Positions 1-5,649 of a stretch of DNA of 7,594 nt are shown here, one piece after another. The stretch comes from Campylobacterales bacterium (lineage in GTDB: Bacteria > Campylobacterota > Campylobacteria > Campylobacterales > Nitratiruptoraceae). Position 1 is the first letter of the stretch. Every line of letters begins with the position of its first letter. The translations under genes and the position numbers were made by a program. Under the pieces are notes generated by a model. The model was not told where the DNA came from, did no database searches, and was given only the letters and a program-made list of their open reading frames with translations. The stretch spans positions 1 to 7,594 of the forward strand of contig JAMOUF010000202.1 of the NCBI GenBank assembly GCA_027068245.1, read 5' to 3'.

Positions 1-628
1 CGTTTTTTATATCGTCTTCGAAAAGCACAACCACCGCCTTGCAGTTTTTGTGGTGTATGCCGGCCATCTTTATCGTCTGGGGTTTTGTGGTGTCGGCCGA
101 GATGGCTGGCACTTCGGGGATAAAGTTTTCCAGCTCTATCTCCTCTACTTTGCTCTCGTCCTTGTCAACCACCACTATCCTAATCTCCTCGTTGTTAAGA
201 CGGTTTATGATCTCTTTTGTCACGTTGTTGTATCCAAGGACGATGATGAAGGGCTCCCGGATCTTCTCCACTTTGCTTCTAAATTTCGCCACCGCCAGCT
301 CACGGGCCAGCTTCTTGTCCTGGATGAGGGCTACGATGTTACCGATACCGTAAAACCATCCTACCACCGTCAAAAAGATGCTGAAATTTACCCAAAGCCT
401 TTGTGGGTATGTGAACTCGTATGGTATCTCGCCAAACCCTATCGTGGTAGCCATATAACTTACGAAGTAAAAGGCGTCGAAAAAGCTGAAGTAGTAGATG
501 TTTCCGCTGTCATCACGCCCTGGAATCAGCATCATTCCCAAAATGGAGATGGAGAAGGTGATAATGATGACGAGGATGGGAATCCTCATCCTGTGGATAA
601 TAATCCAGGCGCTGTTGGAGGTTTCCAT
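1..628 (-). CDS. Two-TM potassium channel with RCK (TrkA-N) domain, C-terminus cut off by window edge
   Basis: An inner-membrane K+-selective channel subunit, expected to assemble as a tetramer and be gated by a ligand on its cytoplasmic RCK domain. I translated 209 residues from the minus strand. TM1 spans about residues 16-35. The pore helix and filter end in TTIGFGE (61-67), a variant of the classical TVGYGD. TM2 spans about 79-101. A Rossmann-like RCK/TrkA-N domain begins near 126: strand FIIVLG, then the turn GYNNVT (132-137) instead of GxGxxG, and a second strand ending in Asp155 (IVVVDKD), the usual nucleotide-ribose contact. The start at 628 has AAAAGG five bases upstream and lies 2 bp after the stop of the preceding gene, so the two are very likely co-transcribed. 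The 3' end lies outside the window. Helicobacter pylori HpKchA is the same general architecture. Channel identity is firm; exact gating ligand is unknown. Confidence 0.88.
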   Translation of the reverse strand, partial: METSNSAWIIIHRMRIPILVIIITFSISILGMMLIPGRDDSGNIYYFSFFDAFYFVSYMATTIGFGEIPYEFTYPQRLWVNFSIFLTVVGWFYGIGNIVALIQDKKLARELAVAKFRSKVEKIREPFIIVLGYNNVTKEIINRLNNEEIRIVVVDKDESKVEEIELENFIPEVPAISADTTKPQTIKMAGIHHKNCKAVVVLFEDDIKN

Positions 629-630
629 AA

Positions 631-1011
631 CTACCTTTTGGATTTGATGGTGTCAGCCACGAAGAGCAGAACCGAAACCATATTAGCCAGCAGCGCTCCG
701 CCGCTCATGGAGATAATGGCTACGGTGGACTCTATATCCAGCCCGCCCAGCACATATTCAGCGTAGGCCCAAACCAGTGAGGATCCAATAAGCTGGATAT
801 CGGCCACCAGGCTGGTAGCCAAAAGCACAGAGCCCAGCTGGGTTTTATCTCCAAGTTTCAGCACCGTGGCTATAAGGTTTATAACGATTGCCGCAAAAAG
901 CTCCCATTTGCTGTGGTATTCGATATTTGCCGGATTTCCGTAGAAAAACCCGAAGTTTGTAGTCATCGCCAAAATTATAAAAAATCCGCTTATTACCTTT
1001 TGGGTATTCAT
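631..1011 (-). CDS. Small four-helix inner-membrane protein of unknown function (possibly DUF6394)
   Basis: A 126-residue integral membrane protein. Four hydrophobic segments are visible at about 6-24, 36-53, 60-88 and 95-119, with a short basic tail (KSKR). The last two segments carry unusual in-membrane polar residues (Asp71, Asn110, Asp120) and a Gly pair (104-105). It has no signal peptide, no cysteine and no recognisable catalytic motif. From memory it resembles a small uncharacterised family in Campylobacterota catalogued as DUF6394; I cannot verify this here. The start at 1011 is chosen because AAGGAG (1016-1021) sits just upstream. It precedes the K+ channel by 2 bp with no terminator between, so a role linked to the channel (accessory subunit, stability) is possible but unproven. 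Confidence 0.8.
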   Translation of the reverse strand: MNTQKVISGFFIILAMTTNFGFFYGNPANIEYHSKWELFAAIVINLIATVLKLGDKTQLGSVLLATSLVADIQLIGSSLVWAYAEYVLGGLDIESTVAIISMSGGALLANMVSVLLFVADTIKSKR

Positions 1012-1045
1012 AGAACTCCTTTTGGGATAGTTTAAAACTTTCTTG

Positions 1046-1059
1046 CTTATAATTTTATA
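1046..1059 (-). promoter_or_regulatory. Candidate -10 box(es) for the membrane protein / K+ channel operon
   Basis: On the minus strand TATAAG occupies 1051-1046 and TATAAA occupies 1059-1054. Either could act as a -10 for the gene starting at 1011; the first would give a leader of roughly 27 nt. It overlaps the plus-strand TATAAT for the Nudix gene. No -35 box is evident, which is normal for this phylum. The assignment rests only on similarity to the consensus and position. Confidence 0.35.
1048..1053 (+). promoter_or_regulatory. Candidate -10 box (TATAAT) for the Nudix gene
   Basis: A perfect TATAAT lies 16 bp upstream of the ATG at 1070, with TG four bases before it. Initiation about 7 bp downstream, near 1060, would give a leader of only about 10 nt that starts at the AAGGAG ribosome site (1060-1065). 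This is unusually short, so an unseen promoter further upstream is an alternative. Confidence 0.4.
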
Positions 1060-1069
1060 AAGGAGAGTT

Positions 1070-1525
1070 ATGAAATACAGCGCCGGTATCCTGCCATACA
1101 GGATAAAAGATGGGAAAATAGAGGTCTATCTGCTCCATATGGGCGGTCCTTTTTGGAAAAAGAGAAAAAGAAGCTGGACTTTTGCAAAAGGGGAGGTCAA
1201 AAATGGTGAAGAGCCGCTGGAGGCCGCAAAAAGGGAGTTTTTCGAGGAGACGGGTAAGAGGATAGATGGGGATTTTATAGATTTGAATGAGGTTGTGGCA
1301 GGCTCCAAAACAAACCGTATCTATGCTATTGAGGCCGATTTGGATACGGATATAAAATCGAATGAGGTGAAGTTGGAGTATCCCAAGGGCTCTGGCAGGT
1401 TTTTGATCTTTCCGGAAGTTGACAAGGCGGAGTGGTTTGGTATGGATGAGGCTAAAGAGGTGGTGGTAAGCTCCCTCGTGCCCTTTTTGGAGCGGCTGGA
1501 GGCTACTTTGAGAAATGGACGGTAA
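1070..1525 (+). CDS. Nudix hydrolase, COG4119-type predicted NTP pyrophosphohydrolase
   Basis: A cytoplasmic 151-residue enzyme expected to hydrolyse a nucleoside diphosphate linked to another group, using Mg2+ or Mn2+. The Nudix box GX5EX7REUXEEXGU is present: Gly41, Glu47, Arg55-Glu56, Glu59-Glu60, Gly62. The metal-binding glutamates are intact, but the last box position, normally hydrophobic, is Lys63. Flanking signatures fit the COG4119 subgroup: SAGILPYR (4-11), HMGGPFW (23-29), KGE (40-42), FPEVDKAEWF (near residue 115) and a PFLERL tail. Length is usual for the group. The substrate is not predictable from sequence. AAGGAG (1060-1065) supports the start. Its last 23 bp overlap the end of the convergent kinase gene, and I see no terminator after it. 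Confidence 0.9.
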   Translation: MKYSAGILPYRIKDGKIEVYLLHMGGPFWKKRKRSWTFAKGEVKNGEEPLEAAKREFFEETGKRIDGDFIDLNEVVAGSKTNRIYAIEADLDTDIKSNEVKLEYPKGSGRFLIFPEVDKAEWFGMDEAKEVVVSSLVPFLERLEATLRNGR

Positions 1526-2720
1526 ATCGGTTTTTTCCCTCGCTGTATCTATAGTTTAATTTAAATCCGTGAAGTTTTAAAATATTCAGCACCAGGTAAA
1601 GTCCCAATCCAAACCCGCTTTTGGGATGCTCTTTGGTAAAGGCCTGGGTGTAGTACTCCAGCTCCTTGTCAAGTTTTGGGCCACTGTTTATGAAAGTTAC
1701 CGACCCATCCTCCACTATGACCTCAATCGGAAGGGAGGAGCTGTATTTTAAAGCGTTGTCCAAAAGGTTTTTAAAGGCGATGGTCATAAGTTTGTAATCC
1801 GCTTTTATATATGGATTCGATTTTACGGTGATAGAAATATCTTTTTTGTCGAACATTCCGATATTTATCGCCTCGTCCAGGATATCCATAATCTTGAGTT
1901 TCTCGAAATTTGGCTTTATTTTGGAGTTTACCGCCTCAAGAGCCGCAAATTCGTTTATCAAAGAGTTGAGTTTTTCGAAAATGACGATAAGCCGCTCTTT
2001 TTGTTTGGGATTATCTATCATCTCCGCCGTGATTCTCCCTTTTGTTATGGGGGTTTTGAGTTCGTGCATTATGTTTCTTAGCAAAAGCCGTCTGGAGTCC
2101 TGGATGCTTTTTAAAGACTTTGCCGCCTCCGTCAAAGCTCTCGCCACCTCGTTTATCTCTTTGGAGCTTTTTATATCCAGATCTATATCAAGGTGGCCCT
2201 GAGAGAATCGCTCTATCTCTTTTGTTATCTTTTTCAAAGGCCTCAGTTTCAAAATCACAAGTATATAGACTACCAGCAGCAGTATCATCATAACGGCGAA
2301 TATGGCCGTATAGAGGATCTTGTAGTCCTCGGCAGATGAGATATCCTTTATCAAAAGGGTGTTGCCAAGGCTTTTTACGAAGATATAGTAGTCGTTGTCA
2401 TATTTTAAAAGAATTATCTCCCCAAGGGGCATAACCCGTCTTTTAAGCATTTTGGCCCCTTTTAAAACCTTGATAATCTCTTTTGGGTATGTCATAAGCA
2501 CCATATCTATCTTTTCCAGATCTTTGCTCAGCTTTTGGATGTCACGGGTTTTGTTCAGCTGCCAAACCAGGGTCTGGGATATGAAGTTGAACCTTTTTTC
2601 TATCCGGATATTGGATGAGGCTTTGAGGTATTTTAGGGATAGAAAATATGAGGCCCCAAGGCCTATGAAGGCCAGAAGAAATATAAACGTGATCCAAAAA
2701 AAGATAGATATTTTTCTCAT
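1503..2720 (-). CDS. Sensor histidine kinase, ArsS/CprS-type, partner of the upstream regulator
   Basis: A 405-residue inner-membrane sensor kinase that autophosphorylates on His and passes phosphate to the adjacent response regulator. Order of parts: TM1 (about 6-28), a lysine-rich periplasmic sensor of roughly 110 residues (29-137), TM2 (about 138-158), HAMP linker (159-207), HisKA with the H-box LLRNIMHELKTPITKGR (phospho-His219), and the ATP-binding domain with N-box FKNLLDNALKY (Asn318, Asn322) and G2 box GFGLGLY (369-375). The G1 box is degenerate: NSGP (345-348) replaces DxGxG. The HELKTPITKGR box marks the Campylobacterota ArsS-like group; gene order favours the CprS role. The sensor domain contains no histidine, unlike acid-sensing H. 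pylori ArsS, so the signal probably differs. The ATG lies inside the regulator stop (ATGA) and has no good Shine-Dalgarno of its own, so translation is likely coupled. Confidence 0.92.
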   Translation of the reverse strand: MRKISIFFWITFIFLLAFIGLGASYFLSLKYLKASSNIRIEKRFNFISQTLVWQLNKTRDIQKLSKDLEKIDMVLMTYPKEIIKVLKGAKMLKRRVMPLGEIILLKYDNDYYIFVKSLGNTLLIKDISSAEDYKILYTAIFAVMMILLLVVYILVILKLRPLKKITKEIERFSQGHLDIDLDIKSSKEINEVARALTEAAKSLKSIQDSRRLLLRNIMHELKTPITKGRITAEMIDNPKQKERLIVIFEKLNSLINEFAALEAVNSKIKPNFEKLKIMDILDEAINIGMFDKKDISITVKSNPYIKADYKLMTIAFKNLLDNALKYSSSLPIEVIVEDGSVTFINSGPKLDKELEYYTQAFTKEHPKSGFGLGLYLVLNILKLHGFKLNYRYSEGKNRFTVHFSK

Positions 2721-3376
2721 GGAACGAATTTATACCCGATACCTCTGACGGAGATGATATGTTTTGGGGACTTTGGATCCTCCTTTAGTTTGTTTCTGAT
2801 GCGGCTTATTATAACGTCTATGGTTTTCTCCGAGGCCCTGTCGCTAAGACTTTCACAAGAATATATCAGCTCCTCTCTGTCTATGGGCTGGTTTGGATGC
2901 TCTATAAGAAAGCTTAGAACCTCGAATTCCGCGGGTGTCAGGTTTAGGGGCTGGTTTTTGTAGTATATCTCTCTTCTATTTTTATATATGGTAAATTCGC
3001 TCTTTTTATCCTCCCTTCTCTCCCTTCTTCTGGTAATCGCCTTTAGTCTGGCCTCAAGCTCTTTGGGGTCGTAGGGCTTTGGGAGATAGTCGTCGGCTCC
3101 AAGCTCCAGTCCCAAAACCTTGTCGCTAAGATCGCTTCTTGCGCTGGAGATGATGATGGGAATGTCGCTAAACTCCCTTACCTTTTTTAAAATCTCCAGT
3201 CCGTCCATCCCAGGAAGAGTAAGATCCAGTATAAGAGCGTCAAAATCTTTTATCCTCAATACCGACAGAGCGATAAAAGGGTCTTCATAGTTCTCTATCT
3301 CGATACCGTATTTGACCAGGTATTCGCTAAGAATTTCAGCCAGTTCCGCATCGTCCTCGATCATTATAACTTTCAT
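2717..3376 (-). CDS. OmpR/PhoB-family response regulator (ArsR/CprR-type)
   Basis: A 219-residue DNA-binding response regulator. The receiver domain (1-115) has acidic pocket Asp8-Asp9, phospho-acceptor Asp51 (LILDLTLPGMDG), the switch Ser78-Ala79 and Lys100 in LPKPYDP. A charged linker (115-127) leads to a winged-helix domain with recognition helix around 182-197 (EKTIDVIISRIRNKL) and the wing hairpin RGIGYKF (211-217) at the extreme C-terminus. All key residues are intact. AAAGG seven bases before the ATG supports the start. It lies 31 bp after htrA, with an intrinsic terminator in that gap, and overlaps the kinase gene by 4 bp. As I recall, the order htrA-regulator-kinase matches C. jejuni htrA-cprR-cprS, where the regulator controls htrA. 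Similar control of htrA here is an inference from synteny. Confidence 0.93.
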   Translation of the reverse strand: MKVIMIEDDAELAEILSEYLVKYGIEIENYEDPFIALSVLRIKDFDALILDLTLPGMDGLEILKKVREFSDIPIIISSARSDLSDKVLGLELGADDYLPKPYDPKELEARLKAITRRRERREDKKSEFTIYKNRREIYYKNQPLNLTPAEFEVLSFLIEHPNQPIDREELIYSCESLSDRASEKTIDVIISRIRNKLKEDPKSPKHIISVRGIGYKFVP

Positions 3377-3388
3377 AAAGCAGCCTTT

Positions 3389-3409
3389 AAAAAGAGGCCG
3401 AAGCCCCTT
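3389..3409 (-). terminator. Intrinsic terminator after htrA (UUCG tetraloop)
   Basis: Read on the minus strand, the stem arms are GGGGC (3407-3403) and GCCTC (3398-3394), closed by a C-G pair around a TTCG loop (3402-3399) and followed directly by TTTTT (3393-3389). The stem has one G-U pair and can be extended by two A-U pairs that use the last two bases of the htrA stop codon. This is a textbook Rho-independent terminator, compact but with a very stable loop. It should reduce read-through from htrA into the regulator-kinase pair. Confidence 0.8.
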
Positions 3410-4814
3410 ATTTTATAACCAGAATCAGTGGAATTCCCTGTCTTTTTACATAGACCCTGTATGGGGGTTTGTATTTTTTGACGGCCTTTTTCAAATCATC
3501 TATGTTTTTAATCTCCATATCCTCTATCTGGATTATCACATCACCCGGTTTTATACCGGCTTTTTCAGCTTTGCTTCCCTCTTTTACGTCTCTTACGAAC
3601 ACCCCTTCCACGTCGCTTGGGATATTATACATCTTTCTTATACGCTCATCAAGGTTTTGCGCCTCGATGCCAAGGCTGCTTTCACTGTTTAGGCTCTCTG
3701 CTGTGCCAGGACGCTCGCCCAGTTTCACCTTTGTGGTATAGACCTTTTTGTTTCTTTCATACTTTATCTCCACCTCTTTGTTTGGAGGGTATGAGCCGAT
3801 AACGGTTTTAAGCTCGTTGGCGTCCTCTATCTTTTTGCCGTTTACCTCGATTATCAGATCCCCTCTTTTAAGACCGGCTTTCTCGGCGGCGCTCCCTTTT
3901 GTCACGTCGACTACCAAAGCACCCTCTTTGTGCTGATAGACATCTTTTAAATCCCCTTTCAAATCCTCTATCATAACGCCAAGATAGCCTCTTTCTATCT
4001 TCCCTTTTTCCACCAGCTTTTTAACCACATCTTTCATCATATTTGAAGGAATGGCGAAACCTATACCGTTGTTGCCACCGCTTCTGGTTATTATCGCGCT
4101 GTTGATACCTATAAGCGCCCCTCTGCTGTCTACCAAAGCCCCGCCACTGTTGCCCGGGTTTATGGCGGCGTCGGTTTGGATGAAGTTCTCATATGTATTT
4201 ATACCCACGTTTTGTCTGTTTAGAGCGCTTATGATTCCCTGAGTGACCGTCTCTCCTATCCCAAAGGGGTTTCCGATGGCGAATACCACATCTCCCAGTT
4301 TGATTTTGCTCGAATCGGCTACCTTTATCGCTTTTAAATCCTTTTTGTCGATTTTAATCACCGCGATATCGGTTAGGGCGTCTTTTCCAATCACCTTTGC
4401 CTTGTACTCTTTATCGTCTCCCGGAAGTGTTACGGTGATTTCATCCGCATTTTGGATAACATGGTTGTTCGTGACTATATATCCGTCACTGCTTATGATA
4501 ACCCCTGAGCCCAGACTTCTTTGAACCCGGTTTTTTGGAAGGCGGTTTTTAAACATCGGTCCGAAAAACTGCTTGAAAAAGGGGTCGTTTAAAAGAGGCA
4601 TATTTTGCATATGGGGCATCTTTATCTTTTTTTTGGTTGAGATGTTTACAACTGAGTCTTTAGCCTTTTTTATGGCGTCGTAGTAAGATATGACTATGTT
4701 GTCGCCGCTTTCAGGCATTACCCTTTTGAAATTGCTTGGGGCCTCGTTGAACTTGATTGTGGCCGCGCTTAGCATTATCGCCGTAATCGTAGAAAGTATG
4801 ATAACTCTTTTCAT
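3408..4814 (-). CDS. htrA: Periplasmic serine protease/chaperone HtrA (DegP/DegQ family)
   Basis: A 468-residue exported serine endopeptidase that degrades or refolds misfolded envelope proteins as an oligomer. A signal peptide covers about 1-18 (cleavage after SAA likely). The trypsin-like domain has the full triad: His118 (TNNHV), Asp149 (LTDIAV) and Ser223 (GNSGGAL). PDZ1 starts near RGYLGV (275-280) and ends about 366; PDZ2 runs from about 380 (SLGIEAQ) to the C-terminus, with PGDVI at 423-427. The regulatory LA-loop region keeps the DPFFKQFFG signature (77-85) but is rich in methionine (66, 69, 72, 87). Length matches family norms. The start has GGAG upstream in an A-rich tract. It is divergent from the suhB-like gene and followed by an intrinsic terminator. 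Its neighbours, a regulator and a kinase, match the htrA-cprRS order of C. jejuni. Confidence 0.96.
   Translation of the reverse strand: MKRVIILSTITAIMLSAATIKFNEAPSNFKRVMPESGDNIVISYYDAIKKAKDSVVNISTKKKIKMPHMQNMPLLNDPFFKQFFGPMFKNRLPKNRVQRSLGSGVIISSDGYIVTNNHVIQNADEITVTLPGDDKEYKAKVIGKDALTDIAVIKIDKKDLKAIKVADSSKIKLGDVVFAIGNPFGIGETVTQGIISALNRQNVGINTYENFIQTDAAINPGNSGGALVDSRGALIGINSAIITRSGGNNGIGFAIPSNMMKDVVKKLVEKGKIERGYLGVMIEDLKGDLKDVYQHKEGALVVDVTKGSAAEKAGLKRGDLIIEVNGKKIEDANELKTVIGSYPPNKEVEIKYERNKKVYTTKVKLGERPGTAESLNSESSLGIEAQNLDERIRKMYNIPSDVEGVFVRDVKEGSKAEKAGIKPGDVIIQIEDMEIKNIDDLKKAVKKYKPPYRVYVKRQGIPLILVIK
3412..3417 (-). promoter_or_regulatory. Possible -10 box for the regulator-kinase pair inside the htrA 3' end
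   Basis: TATAAA on the minus strand overlaps the last codons of htrA (Val-Ile-Lys-stop). Initiation about 7 bp downstream, near 3405, would begin within the first arm of the terminator, so such transcripts could not form the full hairpin. The hexamer may simply reflect AT-rich codons; support is positional only. Confidence 0.25.
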
Positions 4815-4836
4815 CTTCTCTCCTTTTTTTTGATGA

Positions 4837-4842
4837 TATAAT
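4837..4842 (+). promoter_or_regulatory. Extended -10 promoter (TGATATAAT) for the suhB-like gene
   Basis: A perfect TATAAT is preceded by TGA, giving the extended TGnTATAAT form (TG at 4834-4835). Initiation near 4849 would leave a leader of about 48 nt before the ATG at 4897. It forms one half of an inverted repeat with the htrA -10 box. No -35 box is evident. Confidence 0.6.
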
Positions 4843-4845
4843 CTT

Positions 4846-4851
4846 ATTATA
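4846..4851 (-). promoter_or_regulatory. -10 promoter box (TATAAT) for htrA
   Basis: A perfect TATAAT on the minus strand, 31 bp before the htrA ATG; predicted initiation near 4839 gives a leader of about 25 nt including the ribosome site. Upstream, between 4856 and 4899, A/T tracts recur about every 11 bp, the kind of periodic signal known to stand in for a -35 box in Campylobacter sigma-70 promoters. Confidence 0.6.
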
Positions 4852-4855
4852 TTAA

Positions 4856-4899
4856 TTTAAACAAAAATAAATCAAATCTTAATGAAAGGTTAATAAATG
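4856..4899. repeat. Four tandem 11-bp degenerate AT-rich units between htrA and the suhB-like gene
   Basis: Units lie at 4856-4866, 4867-4877, 4878-4888 and 4889-4899. The last two match at 8 of 11 positions (both contain TTAAT, 11 bp apart at 4879 and 4890); the first two match unit three at 7 of 11. The spacing equals one helical turn. From the htrA promoter this is about -17 to -60. For the suhB-like gene it lies in the leader and covers its ribosome site and ATG. It may be a phased promoter element or tandem sites for an OmpR-type regulator; low base complexity means chance cannot be excluded. Confidence 0.4.
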
Positions 4900-5649
4900 C
4901 TTAAAAGCATAGTCAAAGAGGCGGGAGAGATACTAAAGAGCGGATATTTCAAAGATAAAAAGGTCTCCTTCAAAGGGGATGTGGATCTGGTTACGGAGTA
5001 TGATGTAAAAATCGAGAACTTTTTAAAGGAGCGCTTAAAGGGGTATAGTCTGCCAATTGTAGGTGAGGAGAGTTTTGAGGGGGAGTATCCCCACAGCGCA
5101 ATTTATATAGACCCGATAGATGGCACCACAAATTTCGTTCACAATATCGCCTATACCGCCATATCCGTTGGTATCTGGGAAGATGGCGAGCCGGTGGAGG
5201 GAGTTGTCTACAATCCGATATTGGAGGAGCTTTTTTATGCTAAAAAGGGTGAGGGGGCCTATCTAAACGGGCAGAAAATTGAGGTAAGTTTGCATAGCAG
5301 GCTCATAGACTCACTTATAGCCACCGGTTTTCCATATACCAAAACCAAGATGGGAAAGGATTTTCACTTTGTAATAGAGTCTTTAAAAAACATCTTGCCA
5401 AAAACCCGTGACATAAGGCGGCTTGGAAGTGCGGCCATAGACCTTTGTTATGTGGCCTGTGGAAGGTTTGCGGGGTTTTACGAGGTAAACCTCAAGCCTT
5501 GGGACGTGGCCGCAGGGGTGCTGATAGTTAGGGAAGCCGGCGGAAAGGTTACGAACAACGGGGGCCAAAAGTATCGGTTTGGCGATATTATAGTGGCTAC
5601 CAACGGCAAAATCCACGATGAGCTGTTGAAAAACCTGGCTTCTTACTAA
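4897..5649 (+). CDS. suhB: Inositol monophosphatase family protein (SuhB-like)
   Basis: A cytoplasmic 250-residue Mg2+-dependent phosphomonoesterase. All three family signatures are present: GEES (56-59, metal ligand Glu57), the DPIDGTTNFVH motif (72-82, ligands Asp72 and Asp75, with Thr77 activating water), and PWDVAAG (201-207, ligand Asp203). These correspond to human IMPA1 Glu70, Asp90, Asp93 and Asp220. Length is typical. The family also includes fructose-1,6-bisphosphatases, NADP phosphatases and histidinol phosphatases, so the physiological substrate is uncertain. E. coli SuhB additionally acts in rRNA transcription complexes; nothing here tests that. GAAAGG (4884-4889) seven bases before the ATG supports the start. 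It is divergent from htrA and meets the minus-strand gene on its right with a 4-bp stop overlap. Confidence 0.9.
   Translation: MLKSIVKEAGEILKSGYFKDKKVSFKGDVDLVTEYDVKIENFLKERLKGYSLPIVGEESFEGEYPHSAIYIDPIDGTTNFVHNIAYTAISVGIWEDGEPVEGVVYNPILEELFYAKKGEGAYLNGQKIEVSLHSRLIDSLIATGFPYTKTKMGKDFHFVIESLKNILPKTRDIRRLGSAAIDLCYVACGRFAGFYEVNLKPWDVAAGVLIVREAGGKVTNNGGQKYRFGDIIVATNGKIHDELLKNLASY

Noticed and set aside
50..766. Long open frame on the plus strand (238 residues) across the channel and membrane protein genes
   Set aside because: It has no ribosome site, is full of His/Asp/Pro runs with no domain, and lies antisense to two well-supported membrane protein genes with clear motifs.
1510..1545. Possible terminator near the T-run at 1530-1535 after the Nudix gene
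   Set aside because: I find no inverted repeat before the T-run; it lies in kinase coding sequence.
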